This document shows positions 1 through 8,920 of a stretch of DNA of 52,732 nt, piece after piece. Below the pieces are notes generated by a model. That model worked only from the letters and a program-made list of their open reading frames with translations, made no database searches and was not told the DNA's origin. Every line of letters begins with the position of its first letter. Position 1 is the first letter of the stretch. A program made the translations under genes and the position numbers. Source of the stretch: an uncultured Sphingobacteriales bacterium (lineage in GTDB: Bacteria; Bacteroidota; Bacteroidia; Chitinophagales; Chitinophagaceae); NCBI GenBank assembly GCA_937991535.1, contig CALKHN010000065.1, positions 1 through 52,732 of the forward strand. The letters are read 5' to 3'.

Positions 1-310
1 AAGTTCCTAAGTTTCAGTGCAGGACTTAAAGCAAAAACGCTTCAAGAATATTTTTGCAAATATACTATTTCACATAATAATCACGGTATCGAAGTGCTTA
101 TTATATATATGCCTTATAGAAATTGAATTGAAATCAATATTGGATTTTACTTTAAATTTTCCACATTACTTATTGTTTTTTCCCTATTGTAGTAGAGATA
201 CGATAATCGAAATAAGAAGAGTAATAAAAATGTTGAAAACGATTAGTAATATTGTTAAATATTTTAATGTGTTTTGTATGTCCCGCTTTTTTTACTAACT
301 TGCGAAACAG
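1..310. other. AT-rich leader region, no supported gene
   Basis: This stretch is very AT-rich. The open frame in it (17-298) has low-complexity, hydrophobic, Ile/Phe/Leu-rich content with no recognisable family, so I do not call it. A TATTTTTG match to the Bacteroidota -7 consensus lies at 49-56, but no convincing -33 TTTG is correctly spaced. I see no repeat, tRNA or attachment site here. Confidence 0.4.
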
Positions 311-628
311 ATGAAGTCTTTCCTAAAATATTGCCTAATAATTCTTATAGGTATTTGTTACTTTAATTCAGTTTTTGAATTAGATAGTAATGAATGCAAG
401 CAGAACTATGGGAAAGAAACACACGTCTATACAAATGCTGAAAAGGACGGTAAAATTTTTGCATTTAAATCAGTAAAACAACTTGATGACCTTTGTCTGG
501 TTGTAAACTTCTGCTACCGTTATTTCGTTGCTGCTGATAAAGGCAACAAATCCGATTACGCTTTATATAATTCCCCGCCACCTAAGCCCGATAGGCTTTA
601 CCTGTTCTACTCTGTTTTCTTGATTTGA
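311..628 (+). CDS. small exported hypothetical protein upstream of the metal pump
   Basis: A 105-residue frame starting with a plausible signal peptide (positively charged MKSFLKY, then a hydrophobic run to about residue 22). The mature part has scattered Cys residues and a proline-rich PPPKP near the C-terminus. Short secreted proteins of this size often sit directly before czcA-type genes in Bacteroidota, and the tail resembles ones I recall, but I cannot name a domain. It is 129 bp upstream of the RND gene on the same strand. Function is unknown; a periplasmic metal-related role is inferred from position only. The last residues look poorly conserved, so the true end could be affected by a frameshift. 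Confidence 0.45.
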   Translation: MKSFLKYCLIILIGICYFNSVFELDSNECKQNYGKETHVYTNAEKDGKIFAFKSVKQLDDLCLVVNFCYRYFVAADKGNKSDYALYNSPPPKPDRLYLFYSVFLI

Positions 629-757
629 TTTGATTTTTTATTTCCTGCACGTCGGATTAATGCATAATCACGGCGCAAATTTTCATTTCCGAAAATAAGC
701 CGGAATAATATCTTTTGTCTTAAAATTTTTTTCAAATCATTATCTATATCAATATTC

Positions 758-3700
758 ATGATTGATAACCTCATAGGCTTTTCTATTAGGAATAAAGCCA
801 TTATTATATTCTTTGTACTGGCCCTCATTGGTTGGGGAGTTTACTCAATAACAAGGCTCCCTATTGATGCTCTACCTGATATTACTAATAACCAGGTGCA
901 GGTACATGCCATTGCTCCGGCATTATCGGCACAGGATGTTGAACAAACTATCACTTCTCCTTTGGAGATTACAATGGCTAACACGCCGGGCATTATCGAA
1001 ATCAGGTCTATTTCCCGTTTTGGCTTATCGGTAATAACCATTGTATTCAGAGAGGATGTTGATATTTACCGTGCCAGGGAACTGATATTTCAAAAAATTC
1101 AGGGTGCACAGGATTTAATTCCGCAAGGTGTCGCCACTATCGAGATGTCTCCCATTGCCACGGGTCTGGGCGAAATTTATCAATATGTATTAGAACCACA
1201 GCCGGGCAGCGAAAAGAAATATTCCTTAGACGAACTCAGAACAATTCAGGATTGGGTTGTAAAAAGACAATTGGAGGGTACACCCGGTGTAGCTGAGATA
1301 AATAGCTTTGGTGGCTACATAAAACAGTATGAAGTTGCTGTTGATCCCGAAAAGCTAAGAAGTCAAAATATTGCCGTTGGCGAAATATTTAGTGCGCTGC
1401 AACAAAATAATCAAAATACAGGTGGAGCATACATAGAAAAACTGCATAGTGCTTATTTCATAAGAGGTATAGGGTTGGTAAAAACCCTGGATGACGTTGG
1501 GAAAATCGTTGTAAAAAATAATGGTGGAATTCCGGTTCTAATCAGAGATGTGGCGAAGGTTCAATTTGGACATGCCATAAGGTATGGTGCAATGACGACC
1601 TCGGAAACCGGAGAGGCAGTGGGAGGTGTGATACTGATGTTGAAAGGCGAAAATTCGATGCAGGTAATTACTGCTGTAAAAAATAAAATAACCGAAATTC
1701 AAAAAGCATTACCCAAAGGTATCGTCATAAAACCCTTTCTTGACCGAAGTGACTTAATAAACAGGGCTATTCACACCGTAAGCCGCAACCTGATTGAAGG
1801 GGGGTTGATAGTTATATTCATATTAATCTTGTTTTTAGGCAATCTTAGAGCAGGTCTTGTGGTAGCTTCCGTTATTCCGCTCTCTATGCTGTTTGCTTTG
1901 GGCATGATGAACCTATTTGGTGTTTCTGCAAATCTAATGAGCCTTGGAGCTATTGATTTTGGGTTAATCGTAGATGGGGCTGTAATTATAGTAGAAAGCA
2001 TTGTATTTAGCATTCATTATAATTCAAAGCTGTCTAAGCTTAATAAACTATCACAGTCTCAAATGGACGAGCAGGTATTTGCCTCTGCTGTACGTATCCG
2101 AAAGTCTGCTGCCTTCGGGGAAATAATTATCCTTATGGTGTACATTCCAATTCTGGCTTTAGTGGGTGTGGAAGGAAAGATGTTTAAACCTATGGCACAA
2201 ACTGTAAGCTTTGCCATTGTAGGCGCATTAATCCTGTCTCTTACCTATGTGCCCATGATGTCAGCAGTGCTGTTGAGCAAAAAGGTTTCCCATAAAATAA
2301 CTTTTGCAGACCGAATAATGAGCTTTCTACATCGTATATACCGCCCGGTAATACTATTTGCCCTGAGAAGGAAACTTATAATAGTCCTTACTTCTGTTGC
2401 GCTATTAGTAATAAGTTATTTGGTCTTTAACCAGCTTGGCGGTGAATTCATTCCTACGCTACAGGAAGGAGATTTTGCGGTCGAAGTACGTTTGCAGCCG
2501 GGCAGTTCCCTGTCTCAAACCATTCAAACGACCATTGACGGAAGTAATATTTTAAAGAAAAAATTCCCGGAAGTACAGCAGGTAGTATCCCGTATAGGAG
2601 TGGCGAGCATACCAACTGATCCTGACCCGATTGAAACAGCCATGATGACCATTGTGCTAAAAGATAAAAGCCAGTGGGTAAGCGCTGCGAACGAGGCAGA
2701 ACTGGCTGATAAAATGAAAGAAGCCTTATCGGTAATCCCCGGCGTGAACTACGAGTTTTCCCAACCTATCCAGTTACGGTTTAATGAATTATTAAGTGGT
2801 TCCCGGCAGGATGTAGCAGTTAAGATCTATGGTGATGATTTAGATATGCTGGCACAATTTGGAACTCAGGCTGCTGCTATTATAAGTAAAGTGAGTGGTG
2901 CGCAGGATGTTTTAGCTGAAAGAACAAACGGGCTACCGGAAATAACCGTAGCTTATAACAGGGACAAAATCGCTCAAATGGGATTATCTATTGCAGAAGT
3001 AAATACTGCTTTAGAAAGTGCCTTTGCAGGCGCAAAATCGGGTATTGTGTATGAAGGAGACCGGCAGTTTGATTTAGTAATACGCTATGACGAACAACAC
3101 AGGAAAGATTTGTCTAATGTCCAGAATTTATTCATCTCACTACCTAATGGCAATCAAATTCCACTAAGCGAAGTTGCTACCGTAAAATACCAGGAAGGAC
3201 CATCCCTAATTTCAAGAGACAATACTAAGCGTAGAATAGCAATAGGATTAAATGTTCGTAACCGGGACGTTCAAAGTGTTGTAAATGACATCCAAACTCA
3301 ATTATCATCTCAGTTGAAATTACCCACGGGATACCTGATAACTTATGGCGGTGCGTTTCAAAATTTAATTGATGCGAAGCAGCGACTGATGATTGCCGTT
3401 CCAGTTGCTTTAGCCCTGATTTTTATGCTCTTATTTTTCACCTTCGGCTCACTTAAAGAAACGCTATTAATATTTACAGCAATACCCTTTGCCGCTATTG
3501 GCGGCGTGTTTGCATTGCTTCTAAGGGGTATGCCTTTCAGCATCTCTGCAGGTGTTGGCTTTATTGCCCTTTTTGGTGTGGCAGTGCTCAACGGCATTGT
3601 ACTGATCAGCTTTTTTAATCAATTAAAAAAGGAAGGAAGAACTAATATAAACAGGCGCATTTTAGAAGGCGTTAATGTACGGCTTCGACCTGTGGTAATG

Positions 3701-5107
3701 ACAGCCACTGTTGCTTCACTTGGTTTTTTACCTATGGCAATTTCTGCCTCTGCTGGTGCTGAAGTGCAGCGACCTTTAGCAACGGTTGTTATTGGCGGTT
3801 TAATAACATCCACTTTGCTCACCTTAATTGTGCTGCCCGTTTTATACAGCCTATTTATGTCAACCAAAAAGCCTAAAAAAGTTAAGGGCAGAGGGAATGC
3901 AATCGGAATTTTATTCTTCCTGGTGGTTCTTTGCTTTCCTTTTACTGGTAAAGCACAATTACCTGTCTCATCTGGTTTTCAGCCTTTACAGCTATCTCTT
4001 GATGACGCAATCAAACTTGCTTTAAAAAACAACCAGGCAATTAAAAGTGCAGAATATGGAGTAAGCCAACAACAGGCTTTAAGAAAAACCACAGTTGACC
4101 TTAATAAAACCGGATTTCAATATGGCTTTGATAACACTGCTCCTAATGGTAATAAAAGTATTGGAGTTCAGCAGTCTTTTAGCCTACCGACAGTCTATAA
4201 TAGGCAAGGCAGGCTATTAAACCAGCAGGTTGTTCTAAGTGAAAGATATTTGACTATATCAAAAGCCGACCTAATAAGAAATGTAAAGACCGCATATTAT
4301 CAACTTGTATATGGACAGAACTATTTAAAGGTGCTGATCTATCAGGATAGCATTTATAAAAATTTCACCAATGCAGCAAATTCGAGATATACAAATGGAG
4401 AAACAGGCTATCTGGAAAAAGTAACTGCCGACGCTACCTATCAGCAAATTGTATTGCTTAGAAAGCAAGCGCAGGCAGATGTTATCATCTTTGAACAGGA
4501 ATTACAAAAATGGCTTTTTACCAATATGCCCATTGAACCAACGGTAGACCGAATAGAAAAGTTGCCATCCCCCATTTTATTGGATACACTCCCTGTATCT
4601 CAAAATCCCATACTTAATTATTATCAGCAGAATGTAAATGTTGCGGCGGCTAACCTCGCATTAACAAGAAGCAGAGCCTTGCCCGACCTCTCCTTTGGTG
4701 CTTCAAAGTTTATTGGTAATTCTGGCTTTGGTTATAGTGTGGGAGTAAATATTCCGCTTTGGTTCCGCCCTTATCAGGGCAGAAATGAAGCGGCTAAGAT
4801 AGGTGTAAAGGTTGCCGAAGCTGATTATGCCAATGTTATCGATACTACAAAAGCTGCATATAATCAACAACTTCAACAGTATCAAAAATGGAATGAGCAA
4901 TTGAGTTATTATGAAAGTGCGGGCATAAAGCAATCGGATGAAATTATAAAAAATGCTGGCGTAAACTATAGTTACGGGAACATCAGCTATGTAGAATATA
5001 TACAAAACCTTACCCAGGCATTTAATATAAAATTGCAATATCTGGGAGCACTCAATCAATATAACCAGAGCATCATTAATATAAACTACCTGTTAGGAAA
5101 CAACTAA
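758..5107 (+). CDS. czcA: CzcA-type heavy-metal RND efflux pump fused to a TolC-like outer-membrane factor
   Basis: A 1449-residue protein. Residues 1 to about 1045 are a complete heavy-metal RND transporter: a TM segment near residues 12-32, periplasmic porter domains, and the HME signature DFGLIVDGAV at about residue 400, whose two Asp residues in TM4 carry protons. This is the Zn/Co/Cd-type (CzcA) signature rather than the Cu/Ag (CusA) one. From about residue 1046 a second signal-like hydrophobic stretch ending in GKAQ leads into a TolC/OEP-family domain with long helical repeats. The fused layout is known in Bacteroidota and implies processing to free the outer-membrane factor. The periplasmic adaptor follows 10 bp downstream. 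Substrate is inferred from the signature only. Confidence 0.93.
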   Translation: MIDNLIGFSIRNKAIIIFFVLALIGWGVYSITRLPIDALPDITNNQVQVHAIAPALSAQDVEQTITSPLEITMANTPGIIEIRSISRFGLSVITIVFREDVDIYRARELIFQKIQGAQDLIPQGVATIEMSPIATGLGEIYQYVLEPQPGSEKKYSLDELRTIQDWVVKRQLEGTPGVAEINSFGGYIKQYEVAVDPEKLRSQNIAVGEIFSALQQNNQNTGGAYIEKLHSAYFIRGIGLVKTLDDVGKIVVKNNGGIPVLIRDVAKVQFGHAIRYGAMTTSETGEAVGGVILMLKGENSMQVITAVKNKITEIQKALPKGIVIKPFLDRSDLINRAIHTVSRNLIEGGLIVIFILILFLGNLRAGLVVASVIPLSMLFALGMMNLFGVSANLMSLGAIDFGLIVDGAVIIVESIVFSIHYNSKLSKLNKLSQSQMDEQVFASAVRIRKSAAFGEIIILMVYIPILALVGVEGKMFKPMAQTVSFAIVGALILSLTYVPMMSAVLLSKKVSHKITFADRIMSFLHRIYRPVILFALRRKLIIVLTSVALLVISYLVFNQLGGEFIPTLQEGDFAVEVRLQPGSSLSQTIQTTIDGSNILKKKFPEVQQVVSRIGVASIPTDPDPIETAMMTIVLKDKSQWVSAANEAELADKMKEALSVIPGVNYEFSQPIQLRFNELLSGSRQDVAVKIYGDDLDMLAQFGTQAAAIISKVSGAQDVLAERTNGLPEITVAYNRDKIAQMGLSIAEVNTALESAFAGAKSGIVYEGDRQFDLVIRYDEQHRKDLSNVQNLFISLPNGNQIPLSEVATVKYQEGPSLISRDNTKRRIAIGLNVRNRDVQSVVNDIQTQLSSQLKLPTGYLITYGGAFQNLIDAKQRLMIAVPVALALIFMLLFFTFGSLKETLLIFTAIPFAAIGGVFALLLRGMPFSISAGVGFIALFGVAVLNGIVLISFFNQLKKEGRTNINRRILEGVNVRLRPVVMTATVASLGFLPMAISASAGAEVQRPLATVVIGGLITSTLLTLIVLPVLYSLFMSTKKPKKVKGRGNAIGILFFLVVLCFPFTGKAQLPVSSGFQPLQLSLDDAIKLALKNNQAIKSAEYGVSQQQALRKTTVDLNKTGFQYGFDNTAPNGNKSIGVQQSFSLPTVYNRQGRLLNQQVVLSERYLTISKADLIRNVKTAYYQLVYGQNYLKVLIYQDSIYKNFTNAANSRYTNGETGYLEKVTADATYQQIVLLRKQAQADVIIFEQELQKWLFTNMPIEPTVDRIEKLPSPILLDTLPVSQNPILNYYQQNVNVAAANLALTRSRALPDLSFGASKFIGNSGFGYSVGVNIPLWFRPYQGRNEAAKIGVKVAEADYANVIDTTKAAYNQQLQQYQKWNEQLSYYESAGIKQSDEIIKNAGVNYSYGNISYVEYIQNLTQAFNIKLQYLGALNQYNQSIININYLLGNN

Positions 5108-5117
5108 ATTTTAAAAA

Positions 5118-6335
5118 ATGAAACATTCAATTATACGGATTTCGCTACTCTCATTTGTCTGTGTTTTCTTTTTATACTCCTGCCAGATGGAAAGCGAAGA
5201 CAAAGAAAAGGCAGAAAGAGCGCAGGAGGAAGCTGCCAAAGAAAAAGCAGGTCTAAAGCCAGACGAAGTAATGCTTACTAAAAAGCAGTTTGATATAATG
5301 AAAATAGAACTCGGCAATCCTGTTCAAAAAAATCTCACAGACATTATAAAAGCAAATGGATTTATTACATCACCACCACAAAATAAGGCAAATGTTTCTC
5401 CTGTAATGGGTGGGATTATAAAGTCTGTATCGGTTATTCCCGGCAGCTATGTAAAAAAGGGCCAGGTGCTTGCTTATTTAGAACATCCCGATTATATACA
5501 GTTACAGGAAGACTATCTGAAAGCTAAAAGTTCGCTTGTGTTTTTAGAGCAGGAATACAACAGGCAAAAAAACATGTTAAGCGATAGCGCTACATCTAAA
5601 AAATTAGTTCAGCAAACGCAAAGCAATTATAATACTACAAGTGCAACTGTACTTTCCCTGAAAAATAAACTTAGCCTGCTGGGAATACCAATTAATAGTA
5701 TTGAAAATGGAAGAATACTGCCAGCCGTACCATTGGTTTCACCCATTAGCGGATACGTGCAGAAAGTAAACGTGAATGTTGGAAAGTTTGCAGATCCAAC
5801 TCAAATAATCTTTGAGATTTACGATAATAGCACTTTGTTCATAGATCTTCAGGTTTATCAGCAGGACTTGGGCAAAATACACATTGGTCAAAAACTTACT
5901 TTCACTACTCCATCATTAAGTACTGCCAATACAATGGCTACCATTTACGCCATAGATAAGGCTTTTGACAGCACCAATAAATCAATAACGGTTCATGCAA
6001 GAGTTGACCGAAATACGAGAGGAGACTTAATGCCTGGCATTTATGTAAACGCATTTATTGAAACCGGAAATGAAAGTGTCAATGCCCTTCCAGAGGAAGC
6101 GATTTTTAAAACAGGCGAAACAGAAAATATTTTTATTCTCTCCCGAACGCACATCGAAAAGCAGGATACCAGTTATATTTTTTCAGTGAAAGAGGTAAAA
6201 ACCGGAGCTTCCGAAGCAGGGTATACGCAGGTCAGTTTTTTAGAACATTTCCCTCCTTCTGCTAAAGTCGTTACGAAGGGAACATACTTCCTGGTATCTG
6301 AAAAAAATAAAGCTCAGGGCGGCGAGCAAGATTAA
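5118..6335 (+). CDS. czcB: RND efflux periplasmic adaptor (membrane fusion lipoprotein)
   Basis: A 405-residue HlyD/CzcB-family adaptor that links the inner-membrane RND pump to the outer-membrane factor. The N-terminus is a lipoprotein signal with lipobox LYSC, so Cys22 is the expected lipidated residue. It is followed by a charged linker rich in Glu and Lys. A lipoyl half-motif (residues about 95-130, around GSYVKKGQVLAYLEHPDY) precedes a coiled-coil hairpin, the second lipoyl half, and a beta-barrel domain ending near residue 320. It starts 10 bp after the pump gene, so the two are surely co-transcribed. No His-rich metal-binding N-terminus is visible. The family assignment is firm; the metal specificity is not determined. 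Confidence 0.92.
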   Translation: MKHSIIRISLLSFVCVFFLYSCQMESEDKEKAERAQEEAAKEKAGLKPDEVMLTKKQFDIMKIELGNPVQKNLTDIIKANGFITSPPQNKANVSPVMGGIIKSVSVIPGSYVKKGQVLAYLEHPDYIQLQEDYLKAKSSLVFLEQEYNRQKNMLSDSATSKKLVQQTQSNYNTTSATVLSLKNKLSLLGIPINSIENGRILPAVPLVSPISGYVQKVNVNVGKFADPTQIIFEIYDNSTLFIDLQVYQQDLGKIHIGQKLTFTTPSLSTANTMATIYAIDKAFDSTNKSITVHARVDRNTRGDLMPGIYVNAFIETGNESVNALPEEAIFKTGETENIFILSRTHIEKQDTSYIFSVKEVKTGASEAGYTQVSFLEHFPPSAKVVTKGTYFLVSEKNKAQGGEQD

Positions 6336-6352
6336 AACTATTAATATTTTAA

Positions 6353-7048
6353 ATGATTGTTATGAAGTACTTAGTAATTGTATTTTTATTATTGCATACA
6401 TTTTTTGGGTTTGCTCAATCTAATGATTCTCTTCCTAAAATTAGTTTTAAAACGCGTAGTACTTATCCTTTGAGGCCATTTTATGCTCCTTCAGCGCTCA
6501 TAGTTGGTGGTATCGTTTCAGAGGTGAATTTTAAAAGATCATTAAACTTTGAACTGTATAAAGAGCGCAATAATGACATTCCTCACTTCAAAACGAGGGC
6601 TGATGACTATTTACAATATTCGCCCATCCTTTTGGCGTATGGTTTTGATGCACTTGGCTTGCCGTCTAAAACAGACTTCATAAATCGTTCTGTTATTTTA
6701 TTTAAAAGCGAGCTTATAATGAGCGCAGCAGTTACAGGGTTAAAATATACTATTAGGGAATTAAGACCCGACAGCAGTGCAAGAACCTCTGTTCCTTCCG
6801 GGCATACGGCTCAGGCATTTGCTGCTGCGGCTTTCCTTTCCGAAGAATATGGCAAAAGATATAAATGGGTTCCCTATTTGTCCTATACATTGGCTTCCAC
6901 GGTGGGGGCACTACGCATTATGAACAACAAACACTATTTAAGTGATGTGCTCATAGGTGCAGGCATCGGATTACTATCGACAAAAATTCCATATTGGACA
7001 CACCAATATAAATGGAGTAAAGGAAAGCCGAACGTTCAAAAACTTTAG
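6353..7048 (+). CDS. PAP2-family membrane-associated phosphatase
   Basis: A 231-residue protein with a signal peptide (or anchor) ending near FGFAQ. It carries all three PAP2 phosphatase motifs: K-x6-RP (KYTIRELRP, about residue 130), PSGH (about 148), and R-x5-H-x3-D (R in RIMNNKHYLSD, about 190). The PSGH His and the last His are the catalytic pair. The family dephosphorylates lipid phosphates such as undecaprenyl pyrophosphate or phosphatidate in the periplasm. Such genes recur next to czcA/czcB in Bacteroidota elements. It begins 17 bp after the adaptor gene, so it is probably in the same operon. The start could be the in-frame ATG three codons later, which gives a cleaner signal peptide. 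Confidence 0.88.
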   Translation: MIVMKYLVIVFLLLHTFFGFAQSNDSLPKISFKTRSTYPLRPFYAPSALIVGGIVSEVNFKRSLNFELYKERNNDIPHFKTRADDYLQYSPILLAYGFDALGLPSKTDFINRSVILFKSELIMSAAVTGLKYTIRELRPDSSARTSVPSGHTAQAFAAAAFLSEEYGKRYKWVPYLSYTLASTVGALRIMNNKHYLSDVLIGAGIGLLSTKIPYWTHQYKWSKGKPNVQKL

Positions 7049-7088
7049 CAGAAGATAATTATTATTCAATTTCCATGAAGTAGTTACA

Positions 7089-8309
7089 ATGAAAATAATA
7101 ACACGAAATATTTGGATAATTTCTTTAGTGAGTATGTTTACTGACGTTGCCAGTGAAATGCTGTATCCTGTCATGCCTATCTATTTAAAAAGCATTGGCT
7201 TCTCTATTGTCTTGATAGGAGTTTTGGAAGGTTTTGCAGAAGCTACAGCAGGTTTAAGCAAGGGGTATTTCGGAAAGTGGTCTGATAATATGGGACGACG
7301 TTTACCTTTTGTTCAGATTGGTTATGCTTTTAGTGCCATATCAAAACCTATGATGGCAATGTTGATTTATCCTTTATGGATATTTTTTGCAAGAGCTATT
7401 GATAGATTAGGCAAGGGCATTCGTACCGGGGCAAGGGATGCAATGTTATCCGATGAAGCTACAACACAAACTAAGGGAACAATATTTGGTTTTCATCGTT
7501 CTTTGGATACGTTTGGTGCGGTAATAGGTCCCTTATCGGCATTAGCCTTCCTTTATTTTTATCCAGGTCATTATAAGACCTTATTCTACATTGCCCTCAT
7601 TCCCGGCGTGCTTGCGATAGGATTTACATTTTTTATAAAGGATAAAAGCCCTATCCCTAAAGAAAGCCGGATTAAAACTTCTTTTTTTGATTTTATTCGC
7701 TACTGGAAAACCAGTCCATCACAATACCGTAAACTGGTAATAGGGTTACTGTTGTTCACTTTAGTAAACAGTTCAGATGTTTTTCTTTTACTTAAGCTGA
7801 AAGAAGCCGGACTTAGTGATATGGCAACCATTGGCACCTATGTTTTTTACAATCTTATTTATGCGGCATTTGCCTATCCTTTAGGAATTATTGCTGACCG
7901 ATTTGGCTTAAAGAATGTCTTTTTATTCGGACTTGCATTATTTGCAATCGTATACTTCGGGATGGCATTCAATAAAAATCTTTATTTATTCTTTGTACTG
8001 TTCTTTTTATATGGGGTGTATGCAGCAGCTACCGAAGGCATTTCAAAAGCATGGATTTCCAATATTACCGACAAAAAAGATACTGCCACAGCAATTGGGA
8101 CTTTCACTGGATTTCAAAGTATTTGCACAATGATTGCCAGTAGTTTGACTGGATTTCTTTGGTTTAAGTTCGGTGCTCCTATAACATTTATAATGACAGC
8201 TCTGATAACATTAGCTGTAATTTTTTACATCTCAACAACCCAATTTCCACGGATTAACTCTGCCCTTCTTCATATAGAACCTCTTGAAGAAGAAAAGAAA
8301 AATATTTAA
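7089..8309 (+). CDS. major facilitator superfamily transporter
   Basis: A 406-residue MFS protein with about 12 hydrophobic segments. The characteristic loop between TM2 and TM3 is present (GKWSDNMGRR, about residue 59), as is a second conserved stretch GKGIRTGARDAML (about 106). The GKGxRTxARDA motif is typical of an MFS group often found beside heavy-metal efflux genes in Bacteroidota. Substrate is unknown. It lies 40 bp after the PAP2 gene and 23 bp before the acetyltransferase, which suggests one long transcript with the metal pump. A cytoplasmic, charged C-terminal tail ends the protein. Confidence 0.88.
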   Translation: MKIITRNIWIISLVSMFTDVASEMLYPVMPIYLKSIGFSIVLIGVLEGFAEATAGLSKGYFGKWSDNMGRRLPFVQIGYAFSAISKPMMAMLIYPLWIFFARAIDRLGKGIRTGARDAMLSDEATTQTKGTIFGFHRSLDTFGAVIGPLSALAFLYFYPGHYKTLFYIALIPGVLAIGFTFFIKDKSPIPKESRIKTSFFDFIRYWKTSPSQYRKLVIGLLLFTLVNSSDVFLLLKLKEAGLSDMATIGTYVFYNLIYAAFAYPLGIIADRFGLKNVFLFGLALFAIVYFGMAFNKNLYLFFVLFFLYGVYAAATEGISKAWISNITDKKDTATAIGTFTGFQSICTMIASSLTGFLWFKFGAPITFIMTALITLAVIFYISTTQFPRINSALLHIEPLEEEKKNI

Positions 8310-8332
8310 TAATGAATAAAAAATGAAAAGCT

Positions 8333-8920
8333 ATGAAAAAAGCCGATTACAATGACAAGAGTTTGGTAGTAGATATACTTACCAAATCATTTGACACAAA
8401 TCAAAGTGTTAATTACATCGTAAAACAAGATAACAACAGAGTACAACGAGTGAGTGCGCTAATGGATTATTCCTTTGAAGTTTGTTATTCATTTGGGGAC
8501 GTGTTTTTATCAGACGATAAAAAAGCATGTGCGTTAGTAACGTATCCTGATAAGAAAAAAACCAGCCTTAAATCTATATTGCTGGACGTTAAATTGATCT
8601 TTTCAGCAGTAGGGTTAAAGAATATTAAAAAGACACTTGCAAGGGAATCCATTATAAACAAAATACAGCCCAAAGAGCTAAAATATTATTTATGGTTTAT
8701 TGGTGTTAATCCTGAATACCAAAATGAAGGCATTGGAAGTGTTCTCCTAAATGAAATTATAGAAGATAGTGAAGATAAGAAAAGGCCGATTTATCTGGAA
8801 ACCTCCACATTGAAAAATTTACCGTGGTATCAGAAGTTTGGATTCCAAATATATCATGAACTGGATTTAAGCTATAAGTTATTTTTTCTAAAAAGGGAAT
8901 TGAATAAAAAGCAAATCTAA
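8333..8920 (+). CDS. GNAT-family N-acetyltransferase
   Basis: A 195-residue GNAT protein. The acetyl-CoA pyrophosphate-binding loop is visible as QNEGIGS (about residue 134) after a beta-strand with WFIGVNPEY. A later segment, YLETSTLKNLPWYQKFGF, is the usual GNAT motif B region. The acceptor substrate cannot be told. The stop codon overlaps the next gene's ATG by one base (TAATG), so translation of the downstream histidine kinase is probably coupled to it. That coupling hints at a shared regulatory job, but this is inference. Confidence 0.85.
   Translation: MKKADYNDKSLVVDILTKSFDTNQSVNYIVKQDNNRVQRVSALMDYSFEVCYSFGDVFLSDDKKACALVTYPDKKKTSLKSILLDVKLIFSAVGLKNIKKTLARESIINKIQPKELKYYLWFIGVNPEYQNEGIGSVLLNEIIEDSEDKKRPIYLETSTLKNLPWYQKFGFQIYHELDLSYKLFFLKRELNKKQI

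Noticed and set aside
17..298. 93-codon frame at the left edge
   Set aside because: Low-complexity AT-rich content with no motif or family resemblance; probably non-coding.
4703..5059. 118-codon frame on the minus strand inside the TolC-like part
   Set aside because: Fully inside a well-supported gene and without any recognisable content.
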